Source: Bettongia penicillata ogilbyi | Lineage: Eukaryota; Chordata; Mammalia; Diprotodontia; Potoroidae | Direction: 5' to 3' | Length of the DNA stretch: 64,000 nt | NCBI GenBank assembly: GCA_023548195.1 | Contig: JAJHZJ010000577.1 | Span: 922,574 to 986,573 of the forward strand | In this document: piece by piece, positions 54,691-64,000 of the stretch | Layout: each line of letters begins with the position of its first letter | Position numbering within the stretch: position 1 is the first letter of the stretch | Translations under genes and position numbers: made by a program | The notes under the pieces: model-generated | The model's input: the letters and a program-made list of their open reading frames with translations, nothing else | What the model was told of the DNA's origin: nothing | Database searches by the model: none

Positions 54691-55009
54691 TATTTAGAAA
54701 ATAGGCTCCTCATGAGGCCTTGCTATTGAGTACTATACATATTTATCTGTGGCTTCCTCATACCTCTAATCCCAAAAGGCTTTTGGAAAATCATATCCAA
54801 TAATTACTATGAAACCTCAGACATCCTGAGTTACCTCTGACAGTTGCTTAACTTGGAGTTTTTGCAACTCTTATGGTCTTATTGTCAACTGAGAAAAACA
54901 AATCTGATCACTGCAAATGCTTATTTTCACAGTTGCATGGATAGAGGCAATTAATCTCCAAAGATGAATTGCTCAACTTTAGAAATTCAATTCGGTTTAA
55001 TTCAATCTA

Positions 55010-55145
55010 ATCCCACTTAATTAAAAAAAAAAAAACATTTATGAAGTGCTAATCTGTACCAGGCACTTTGATAGGCCTTTGGGATTCCATAGTGGTAAAC
55101 AACATGTCCTCTGCCTTGAAGAAAATCACAATCTGTTCTGAAGAT
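55010..55145 (-). mobile_element. L2-like 3' end, reversed
   Basis: An A run (in L2 the reverse of its tail region), CATTTATGAAGTGCTAATCT, GTACCAGGCACTTTGATAGG, ATGTCCTCTGCCTTGAAGAA. Confidence 0.55.
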
Positions 55146-55199
55146 TCCTGCGATGTGCATTTTAGAAAGCAATTAGGAATTTTGTTTAAAAAAAAGTGA

Positions 55200-55800
55200 C
55201 TAAAATGTGTATGTGTATACTCAACCCAGAGATCATACTGCTAGACATATACTCTAAGGAGGTAAAAGTTAGATAAGTCCAATATTCACCAAAAATGTTA
55301 GCACTGTTTATGGCAGAAAAGAATTAGAAATCAAGATGCTTATGGATTGGTAATTGTCTAAATACAATGTGGCACTTGAATGTAACTGCATATTAATGTT
55401 ACATAGGAATAATGATGAAATATACAAAGAAGCATAAGAAGACTTACATGAGCTGATGCAAAGTGAAGTAAGAAGAACCAGGAAAACAATATATAAAATG
55501 ATTACCAAAGAATAAATAGAAAGAACCACAAAACTGAATATGGCTTAACTGTCCTGACAACGCTTGGCTTACAAGCTCTTGCACTGCACAAATGGGAGAC
55601 TTCAGGTCTAAGACACTGTATATAAAGTATTATCAAATAAGCTTGATCGATTACTTTTGATGATTTTCTTTTTTTTTCTTTATCTTTCCTTTTGATTAAT
55701 AGTTCTAAGTGGAAGTTCTCTGGAGAGGAGTTGCAAGATATCTTGGAAATGAAAATGATGTAAAAACAAAAGATATCAATAAGATTTTTAAAATTAGCAA
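55200..55800 (+). mobile_element. Old L1 3' end
   Basis: AACCCAGAGATCATACTGCT, TGTTTATGGCAGAAAAGAAT TAG, GACTTACATGAGCTGATGCA AAGTGAAGTAAGAAGAACCA: ORF2 end of L1, followed by a diverged 3' UTR. Confidence 0.7.
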
Positions 55801-55829
55801 CACATAATACATGTGACACATAATATATA

Positions 55830-57120
55830 AACCCTTGTGACAGATATTGAAGAAAGAAATTGGTTATGATTGCAGACGTTAGGCACCTTACAACCTAGCA
55901 AGAAAGTAGTTCTCATTCAAAAGACCAAATTAATTTTCACTCTTTGCTTATGAACTTAATGTTGAACAACAAAAATCAGCTATTAATACAAAATATGCAT
56001 GAACAAAAACGTATGATAGACAATAGGGGAACAAAAAGAAAAAAAATAGGTCCTACAATCAAGGAGCTTATATTTAACAACTATAAGAACAGATTTAGGT
56101 AGTAATATTAATAATGTCAGTGAAGCAAAACTTTTTTTTTTTGTAATGGGAGGGGTGTCTCATGTGGTTTCTCAATGTATTTCCTTCTTAGAAAAGGATT
56201 GCTTTTTGTCAGTAAGAAGTAGTTATGGCGCTTGGGGTATTAAGAGGACTGTTTTTGGGTCCTTGATATTTCTAGGTAACATTCTCAGTACTGTGATAGA
56301 CTGGGAATTTTCAACGTTGTCAACAACAGGGTCAAGATTAAAATATATTATCCTGCACTTACAGATTTCTTTTTTTAAAAGCTAAACCATGTGTCAGTGA
56401 GCTTCTCACTTGTATGTGGAATTCTATACCAACTATATGTAAAAATTTTAAAAAATCAATAAGAATTTAAAAATATACAAAGCAGCTATTTTTATAAACT
56501 GTTGAGCTAGCAACTGAAGAATGAAACAAGATATGGTCTTAGAGGCCATGGACCTTACAAACTAGTAAGAAAGTAGTTCTCTCTCTATTAATTCATAAAT
56601 TCATTAATATTTTGAATAGTTTTCTGTCTGAACTAAAGAATTCCAGTCTACCCACTAAAAGTAAAGTAAAAGCAAAAACTCTTCCCAGGAAACATCATGA
56701 CACAAAAATTATAAATTTGTTCTCTTTTTCCATGGATCATGTCCCGAGGTAAAAAGAGTTATTGTCATTTTGCAGATTTCCAGTTGTACAAAAGACCAAT
56801 GAAGCTGAGGAATTATTACTTTTAGCTACAGCACTGTTTTGCTCCTGTACTGCAGTTGCTAATGTGAGGTGAGTCACTGTCTCTGACATATCTCAAAATA
56901 AAGATGAAGTGTATTTTTTGGGTTTCCAGTAATGGGGGACCAAGGACATCCTTTTTAATAGCAAACATGATTCTTAGTGTGAAGCTCCATTAAGCATGAA
57001 AAACAAATTCAGTTGATTTAAATCTACTTTCCCATTTACTCCTTGGAAATTAAGAGGTATTCAGAAGATTTTGTAAAACACAAAAGAAATCTTAGACATA
57101 AATTCTCATTCTATTTCTGA
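55830..57120. other. Intronic DNA, no gene recognised
   Basis: A short word, ACCTAGCAAGAAAGTAGTTCT (about 55895), recurs diverged at about 56559 (ACTAGTAAGAAAGTAGTTCT). Nothing else supported. Confidence 0.4.
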
Positions 57121-57129
57121 GAAGACAAC

Positions 57130-57205
57130 TGTGATGAATGAATGAATGCAAAAGTATTTATTAAGTGCTTACTATGTGCTACATAGTTAAGATACACATA
57201 GAAAA
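57130..57205 (-). mobile_element. L2/MIR-type 3' end, reversed
   Basis: GATGAATGAATGAATGCAAA, AGTATTTATTAAGTGCTTAC TATGTGCTAC. Confidence 0.65.
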
Positions 57206-57555
57206 AGTGAAAATGCTGTGAAGGGGGTCTAATTGGGGGCTCCTTGGAAATAATAGGGCTGATGGAAAGATCAAAATGTTCTTAGGTTAAATCAGTATGT
57301 TATGTAACAGTGGGAAGAGTAGGGGTGGTCTGGGGGTCATCAAAATAAGGCATATGGTAAGCCTGGTGATCCCCCATCTTACTGGAAGAAATAGAATTGG
57401 TGACTTCCACTTTATACAACTTATGAGAACAAAGACGGAGACAAAATGGATTTTGGCAAGTTGGAGATGGGACATGAAGAAGAGTATGCTGTGGGAGGAA
57501 GGCACCATCAGTAGTGACATTATCTATTTCCATCTGACTGCATCCTTTCTCATCC
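57206..57555. other. Intronic DNA, no gene recognised
   Basis: Overlapping frames on both strands (57287-57578) of 77-93 codons lack known motifs. Confidence 0.4.
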
Positions 57556-57559
57556 TTCA

Positions 57560-57785
57560 TTGTTCAGTCTTTCAGTAGCGTTCAATCCTTCATGACCCTA
57601 TGGACCATACCATATTGTCCATGGGGTTTTCTTGGTAAAGATACTAAAATGATTTACTAATTCCTTCCCTGGTGGATTAAGGCAAACAAAGGTTCGGGGA
57701 TTTGCCCAGGGTCACATACTTAGTGAGTGTCTAAGAATGAATTTGAACTCAGGTCCAGAACACTAGTTGCCTACATACTTTGAGT
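57560..57785 (-). mobile_element. Marsupial tRNA-derived SINE
   Basis: TTGTTCAGTCTTTCAGTAGC, CATGGGGTTTTCTTGGTAAA, GATACTAAAATGATTTACTA, TTTGCCCAGGGTCACATACT, AATTTGAACTCAGGTCC. Confidence 0.8.
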
Positions 57786-57789
57786 AAAA

Positions 57790-59315
57790 GATATCAAATT
57801 TCTACCTAAAGTACTAAATATAGCACTGCTGCCAACGTTTTCTTAGTACTAAAAGGTAAGCAGTCATACAATGCTAGAACTGGAAAGCTGATCTGACATA
57901 CAGCACGCACTTAATATATTTGTGTTGATGGATTCACCTTGGAATTATCGAGTTCGACTTCCTCATTTACCAAAAATGAAAGCAAAGAATATACTGATCA
58001 GGTGATAAGAACAAGGCTATAGATTAGTTTGAGAAAAGACCAGAAATAAAATTAGTATCATGTAATTCTCAGACCAATGCTCTTTCAATTCCATAATTCA
58101 TGTTTGTTTAAGCGGGGATTATTTCTCAGGTGTGAGCTGTATTCAATGCGTCTAAAATCATTTCTGACTCTGAGACTATGGTTAGCTATTATGAATCTTT
58201 AGTAATTTGAGAAAGAGTGAATTACAAAATTAGTTCTCATTATGAACCCACATTCAAGTAAGCTCCCTGTAAAATTCTATTAATATGAAGTTTAACAGAA
58301 TTCTACACGAACTTTAACAAGTCTTGGTTGATTGAACTGAATTAACAAAGGTCTTTACCTTTTAGTAGGGATCAAGCTCGGTGATTCAAGGTCTAGTTAT
58401 GATAAAAGTATTTTCCCCTATTGTCTAATGGTTTTGATTTCTATAGTATTTATTCTTTCCAAATTGACCAACAGGCTTGTTCTTTTGGAGCCTTCATGGA
58501 TTTACCTGCTGCTTCCCAGACTACTGGTGCATCTCATCATGACTCTCCTCTCAGATTCCTTTACCATAAGCAGGAGAATTTAACTCTTTCTAGGCACATG
58601 AGAAGGGGAAGGCATAGGAGGAAAGAGATGACTTCTCTCTGCCTGGTGAAATCTGTAATTTAGAGAACTTCAAGTGAGACAGATTCTAGGTCATATGCTA
58701 CCAATTCTGCCAAAAAAAATCCAGTAGAGGGTAACTCAGTTCATCCAAAAATTTGAAGAACATAGGGAACTCATATAAGGCTACACTGGATCTGAAAGAA
58801 AGAATATTAGAATCCCACTATCGCTAAACCTGTCCTTGAAAAAAGCTCCTTAAGGAAATGGCCAAAGCTGGTATGAAGTAAATTTCCCAACATGGGAGAA
58901 GGGTGAGTTTACTTTGAGGTCAAGCCTAGGAGTTAAACCCACCATGAAAAAACAGAAGTCAAAAAGTGAGAGAGAGAGGAAAATACAAGGGGAAAAAAGC
59001 TGAAACCATTTTTGTGAAGTACATTTAAAAACCTAGAGCACAAGCATCAACAGAGATGATAATAAATTTAGAAGGATCAATGAATACCAAAATATCTAAG
59101 AGATTACAGACCTCTTCTAATAAATAATGCAAGACAAAGGAAGGAACAATACCTGAAGAAAAAGAATCCTATGGATTCCCAAGACACTTTAGTAATGATG
59201 TTCCAGAATATTCAAAAATAGCTCAAGAGAAATAAGAATCTGGAGAGAACTTAGAAGGGAAAAAATGACAGAATTTATGGCCTGCACAGGAAAACCTCGA
59301 AAAACTTGAATCAAT
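57790..59315. other. Intronic DNA, no gene recognised
   Basis: 58900-59310 is A-rich on the plus strand and could be ancient L1-like sequence; no motif supports it. Confidence 0.35.
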
Positions 59316-59319
59316 GGTA

Positions 59320-60020
59320 ATAAGTTTCTCCATGCATCAGTTCGTGTAAGTCTTCTCAAGTTTTTCTGAAGTCATCCTGCTTGTCGTCTTGCACAATAAT
59401 ATTCTTTACAATCATATACCACAGCTTGTTTGACCATTCTCCAATTGATGGGCATCCCTCAATTTCCAATTCTTTACCACAAAGAATATTTTTGTACATG
59501 TAGGTCATTTCCCCTTTTTTTATGATCTTTTTGGCACGCAGACCTAGCAATAATATTGCTGAATCAAAAGGTATGCACAGTTCCAAATTGCTCTTCAGAA
59601 AGACTGGATGAGTTCACAACTCTACCAAAAGTACATTAGAGTCCCAGTTTTCCCATATCCCCTTAAATAGCCAACATTTTCCTTTTTCATCATATGAGTC
59701 ATTCTGACAAGTGTGAGGTGGAACCTCAGAGTTATTTTAATTTGCATTTTTTGATCAATAATGATTTAGAACATTTTTTCATATGACTAGAGATAGTTTT
59801 GAATTCTTTGAAAACTTCCTATTCATCTCCTCTGACCATTTATCAACTGGGGAATGACTTATATTTTTATAAATCTGACTCAGTCTCTATATATTTGAGA
59901 AATGAGAACTTCATCAGAGATATTTATTGCAAAAATTTTCTTCCCAGTTTTCTATGCAGTTTTTTTTTAGTTCAGGTATGAAATTTTACTTTTATCTATT
60001 TTAAATTTCACCTTGTTATA
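59320..60020 (-). mobile_element. L1 ORF2 C-terminal part, reversed
   Basis: CATGCATCAGTTCGTGTAAG, CCAATTGATGGGCATCCCTC, GAATCAAAAGGTATGCACAG, ACAAGTGTGAGGTGGAACCT, CATATGACTAGAGATAGTTT, CATCTCCTCTGACCATTTAT CAACTGGGGAATG; no 3' UTR is present at the left end. Confidence 0.85.
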
Positions 60021-60024
60021 CTTA

Positions 60025-60355
60025 AGTTCACAATGCTGGCACAAGTGCAGTGCTGCACAGACTGCTCCCACTTGCCAGGGAGGCTGCTGGTCTGCAGGAG
60101 GGTGGGGCCTCACTGGTGGATGGCCCCAGACTTGGAGCCTTGCTGTAGGCTTCCTGCTGTGAGCCTGGCTGCTGCAGCTGCTCTTGGACCTAGCTCCTCC
60201 CCCACCCCAGTGAGACAGACCTTTCCTCTCATGTTGGTAAGCTGCTCCCCTACTCCTAGATAAACTCTGAGGCAGTTTTATAGTTGTTTGGAGGGAAATT
60301 TGGAGGCATTTACAGGGTTCTTTTATCACTCTGCCATCTTCGCACTGGAAGTCTC
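60025..60355 (-). mobile_element. L1-type 5' UTR fragment, reversed
   Basis: GC-rich block ending in CACTCTGCCATCTTCGCACT GGAAGTCTCACTTCC, the reverse of an L1 5' end (AAGATGGCAGAGTG on the minus strand). It abuts ORF2 sequence directly at about 60020, so ORF1 and most of ORF2 are missing between them if this is one element. Confidence 0.65.
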
Positions 60356-60359
60356 ACTT

Positions 60360-61365
60360 CCCACACATGACTCTCTTTAGAGATTTCTAAATCCTAGATA
60401 TGAATGAGCAGGGAAAGATTATTTCCAAACAGGTAATTTTAGCTGTTGGAGAGAAAGGCATAGAGAAAATTCTCAATATCTTTCTTGGTCAAGATGAAGA
60501 GAGAAAATGAAAGCCTGAGAAAAGGCTACAATAGACACAACCAATTTCCATCATCTATGTGTAAATGTCTACAAGATAAGAATATAAAGATGAAAACCCT
60601 GACAGTATAAATGGGGAAAATCCACTAAATTCTTTAAGGCCCTGGAATTACCTTTCAGATGACTAATAATGTTATCTCAATCAAACCAATATTTTCCTTT
60701 TCTGCTTAATAGAAAGTCAATATTCTCAAGTCTGGCACTTCACCAAAAGGAATTCAGAAGGAAATTGGGACCATAGAACAATTCCCATTGCTATAGCTGT
60801 GGAGACTCTCAACTCTGTCCTGTAGCAATCTCAAAAACATTTTACATGTGTTCAGTGGCATCCTATTAAGTTTCTAAATGGTCAGTGTGATATCAAAATA
60901 CTCCCTTTATGCAGCAATGAAACAGAATGACAGTAAGTGTAATAAAAACAATATATTCAATTTCCTTTCTCATAAGTGTTCCCACAAAAGTTTATTACTG
61001 GTTGAATTTAAAAATCTATGTGAAAATGAACATTTATAACTAGAATAAACACAACCTTAAAAAAACTACAGAAGAAATCATATTTGAAACAGAGAAAGCT
61101 GTTAGCAAAAATAAAATTAGTATTATTTTTTTTATAGGTATGGGGCTCCAAAAGTTTGGACTAGTCAAATTAAAAAAGGCATACAGTGTATTGTTATAAT
61201 TACATTCATAATTTTAAAAAATATGTGCAATGACTTTCCTGTGAGTTATTTAATAAATATATACTGAATTAAATTGACATATTCTAGTCCTCCTTGAATT
61301 TCTGATAGTTTCTTTGTACCAATGATGTTTTGGTTTATAATGTAGTTTTTTGTACACATATTTTA
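60360..61365. other. Intronic DNA, no gene recognised
   Basis: AT-rich; nothing supported. Confidence 0.4.
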
Positions 61366-61369
61366 TTCT

Positions 61370-61490
61370 CCTACTATACTGTAAGATCATCGAGAGCAAC
61401 ATCTGTGCCTTATTCATCATTATGTCCCTAGAACCTAACAACAGTGTGCACTAGGTACTAAGTAAATCTATGGAATAGAATTCAATTGAA
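61370..61490 (+). mobile_element. L2 3'-end relic
   Basis: ACTGTAAGATCATCGAGAGC, CTTATTCATCATTATGTCCC TAGAACC, GTGTGCACTAGGTACTAAGT AAATC. Confidence 0.65.
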
Positions 61491-61714
61491 TTCCTATATG
61501 TTATTTAGATGGTAAAAAAATGAATGGTAAAGTATAAAAGAGATTTTGAATTGGAAATATAGAGGCTATATAGTCCAATCCCTACTTGAGTTCTGAACTT
61601 CCTCAACAATTGAGGAACAATTTTCCTCACCAAGTATCATTCAGTCTCTGTATGAACACCTACAACGATAGGGAGGTAGCAGAATATATGCCATTTTTGG
61701 AATGCTCTAACTTC

Positions 61715-61940
61715 TAGGAAATTTTCCTCATATTGGCTGACTTCAGATATACTAGTTGTATGACTGAGTAAATCACAACCTCTTAGTTTTCTAGCTGTAA
61801 AATTGGTATTAAAAATAGCACCTACTTCTCACAGCTGTTATGAGGACAAAACGAGATGTTTGTGAAATGCCTTGCAAACCTTAAGCACTAAATACATGAC
61901 AGCTGTAATTATTTTTACTGTTATTGTTGCTGAAGTAAAA
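61715..61940 (+). mobile_element. MIR/MAR1-type SINE
   Basis: CTAGTTGTATGACTGAGTAA, AAATAGCACCTACTTCTCAC AGCTGTTATGAGG, AATGCCTTGCAAACCTTAAG CACTAAATACATGACAGC. Confidence 0.75.
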
Positions 61941-62269
61941 TCTGCCTCCTGTCCTAGGTCTGCTGAGATCAAATGAAGATAATGCTTACCATGGTAGCAA
62001 TGTGGAAAAAAGGTCTCTATTATTTGAGAAACACTCTCATAAAGAACAACTGATACAAAGTGTGGCATTTTTCAAACGGAAAGTTTCACTCCATTATGGT
62101 TCTGCCAAAAATTAAAAGAGAATAAAAAAAAATCACTTTATGTTGTGAACAAAATTAAATGCCACAATTTCACTGAAAAAAAGACATTAAACATTTCTTT
62201 CATCTTGTGAAATCTTTCTTCAATGTTATTAAAAAAAGTTATTTTGTCTTGATGAGTGTCTTAACAAGT

Positions 62270-62680
62270 GCTAAAGGTAAAAAAGGCTGAAGGCTTTGAG
62301 TTGAAATCTGGAGGTCACATTGAACCAACAGATGAAAGAGATGCTTTCAAATACCTTTATCTCCTTCAAAACATCAAGCATAAAACCATCAAGGAGAATG
62401 CTATGGCTGAATATTAAGAGACTTACTGGTATTCTAAAATCAAATCTCAATAGGAAAGACATGATTAAAGCAATTAACACAATATCAGTCTTAAGGTATA
62501 CTCTTGGAATTGTGAAATGGATAACAGTAGATGTGGAAAATCTAACAAAAATTCCATACAATATTAACAAATACAGGAAACAGCATCCTAGAGACACTAA
62601 ACCTAGATTCACGCTTCTCAGCCAAAACAGAAAAGGACTGATAGACATTCTTACATCTTATTTGGACAAATAGGACAGAA
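62270..62680 (+). mobile_element. R4/Dong-like LINE relic, region C-terminal to the RT
   Basis: A frame at 62320-62673 and its shifted upstream part give F-K-Y-L-Y-L-L-Q-N-I-K, then KRLTGILKSNLNRKDMIKAI, NTISVLRYTLGIVKWITVDV and GLIDI. The pattern YKYLGI / R.R.ILKS.LN..N.I.AIN / V..Y..GI..WT / HP..D..RL / GGRGLIDI is what I recall for the C-terminal side of R4/Dong-clade reverse transcriptases. The conserved tryptophan (W-I-T) survives; the frame is degraded. Confidence 0.5.
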
Positions 62681-62779
62681 AACTACAGAAACAGTTTTGG
62701 AATAGGCAGACATCCTTCCACCCAAGTGGCATCCTTCTCTCATCGTTGATTTCCTCCTAGAACTTCCATTTAGACAAAG

Positions 62780-64000
62780 AGTACTAGGGCAGCTTTATGC
62801 TGATTATGCAGTTTTATGAAGACAGTAACAATCCAAAGCATTTTTTTGGTGGTCGGAAGGCTATTTATAGACCAAAGATCTATGGTACATCTCAACTACT
62901 CAGTGCTGACAGAGCCACACTGATCAGCAAGAAGGACATGATCCTGGGGACGTGGGCTGAACACTTCCATAGTGTTCTCAACACACCCTCATCAATCAAT
63001 GCTGAGGCCACTGACCTTTTACCTCAGGTAGAAATCAATCCTTCCTTCACTGAAGCTCCAATGGAAGAAGAGGTTTTGAATTCCGTTGAAAACTCCTTTC
63101 ACATGGCAAAACACCCAGGGCTGATTCTGTTCCACCTAAGATTTACAAGGTGCTAACTGACATTTTCCAGGTTACATGGCAAGAAGAAGTTATCCCCCAG
63201 GAGTTCAAGGATACTTCTGTCTATCTCTATACAGGCAAAGGAAATAGATTGTCCTGTGACAGTCACAGAGGGGTCTCTCTCTTAGTCATTGCTGGCAAGA
63301 TTCTTGCTAGAGTCCTCTTTAATAAGTTGATCCTTCACTGGAAGATGGTCAGATACCTGAGAGCCAGTATGGCTTCAGAAAGGGTAGTTGGAATGTTTGA
63401 TATGGTGTTTGCTGCCTGACAATACCAGGAAAATTTCAAGAGCAGAACAGAGATCTGTACACAACATATGTAGATTTGACCAAGGTTTTGATACTGTCAG
63501 TCATAAAGGCTTATGGAAAATTATGTCAAAATTTGGTTGTGCTAATTTTGGCCCAACAATTATCTTGGTATTCTCATATCAGAGCTAGATCAGTGTTTGA
63601 GAGGTTCTGAAGGAAAGTATGAGAGAGGTTATTAGACTGACTTCTAAATTGAAGGTCTAAAGAGCTCTAGTGCTGATCTCATTGTCGTAAGCCTGTGAAA
63701 CATGGCCCTGCCAAGAAACTGAATCACTTCCATTTGAATTGTCTTAGAAGATTCTGAAGATCACCTGGCAGGATAAGGTACTACACACTGAGGTCCTTAC
63801 TCGAATTTAATTGTCAAGCATTCAAACTCTGCTTCAGAGAGCACAACTCGAGTGGGCTGGCCACATTGTTTGAATGTAAATGTACATTTGCCAAAAAGAC
63901 TATTTTATGGAGAACTCACACAGGGCAAGCTGTCACACAGTAGTCAGAAAAAGCAATACAAGGACATTCGCAAGTTCTCTCTTAAGAACTTTGGAAGTGA
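62780..64000 (+). mobile_element. RTE-like LINE ORF relic, continues past the window end
   Basis: Three broken frames read in order. 62797-63156: YGTSQLLSADRATLISKKDM, AEHFHSVLNTPSSINAEATD, LPQVEINPSFTEAPMEEEVL. 63150-63419: QEEVIPQEFKDTSVYLYTGK, RGVSLLVIAGKILARVLFNK (RT fingers). 63388-63588: FDTVSHKGLWKIMSKFGC. After 63640 comes a C-terminal region with E-W-A-G-H-I-V (63850). The YxxKG / YRGxSLL / GKIxAxxLxNRL pattern fits RTE-type non-LTR elements, but the clade is not certain. The FADD-box region appears deleted between about 63590 and 63640. Confidence 0.65.

Larger units (their letters stand above)
23640..64000 (-). other. DHRSX: Probable last intron of DHRSX (inferred span)
   Basis: Everything above the splice acceptor should be intronic if the gene continues on the minus strand beyond the window. 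I looked for minus-strand SDR coding segments (the motif around VVDPG, the NNAG motif, the catalytic YxxSK) bounded by splice sites and recognised none. The intron would therefore be longer than 40 kb, which fits the large introns of mammalian DHRSX. An exon shorter than about 60 codons could have been missed by eye. Confidence 0.5.

Noticed and set aside
62320..62673. 117-codon frame as a host protein
   Set aside because: Its words match a non-LTR reverse-transcriptase tail and its upstream part continues in another frame, so it is a transposon relic.

Overview
This window looks like nuclear DNA from a marsupial mammal. It is AT-rich and intron-like, with no bacterial gene structure. Nearly everything recognisable is an interspersed repeat of marsupial type: L1 LINEs with the marsupial 3' end, ORF1-only 'half-L1' (HAL1) elements, tRNA-derived SINEs, MIR/MAR1 and L2-like relics, and a hairpin hAT MITE. 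Assignments rest on recognising family sequence by eye; no database was searched, and the species is not determined.

The only protein-coding piece I can support is one exon on the minus strand at 23431-23634. Its 67 residues match the C-terminus of the short-chain dehydrogenase DHRSX. It has a clean 3' splice site, a stop codon, and an ATTAAA poly(A) signal at 23003-23008 followed by a GU-rich stretch. If it is the terminal exon, then about 23.6-64 kb is the last DHRSX intron and about 1-22.9 kb is intergenic DNA downstream. I found no other DHRSX exon, so that intron would exceed 40 kb.

Layout. 1-10 kb: MIR, L2 and SINE relics, a locally duplicated 250-bp block, and a possible LTR. 10.5-11.5 kb: a hAT element with an exact 8-bp target duplication, carrying a minisatellite. 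12.4-19.3 kb: L1 3' ends on both strands and an L1 ORF2 relic split by an internally deleted L1/HAL1 with its own target duplication. 20.2-21.9 kb: a minus-strand HAL1 with a readable ORF1. 23-23.6 kb: the DHRSX exon. 24.5-25.3 kb: a Tigger-like DNA transposon. 25-44 kb: intron with old SINE/L2/hAT relics and a repeat-poor block near 39-40.3 kb. 44.6-45.9 kb: an L1/HAL1 copy with a complete CpG-rich 5' end but missing its 3' end, flanked by 12-bp duplications. 50.9-54.5 kb: a plus-strand HAL1 with 44-bp promoter monomers, broken by a MITE and an L1 (both with target duplications) and ending in a 250-bp GA tract. 55-60.4 kb: more L1 pieces. 62.3-64 kb: reverse-transcriptase relics resembling the R4/Dong and RTE clades.

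I see no operon, CRISPR, defence system or other novel gene system. The interest lies in the structure of the retroelement insertions, several of which can be dated relative to each other by nesting and checked by exact target-site duplications.
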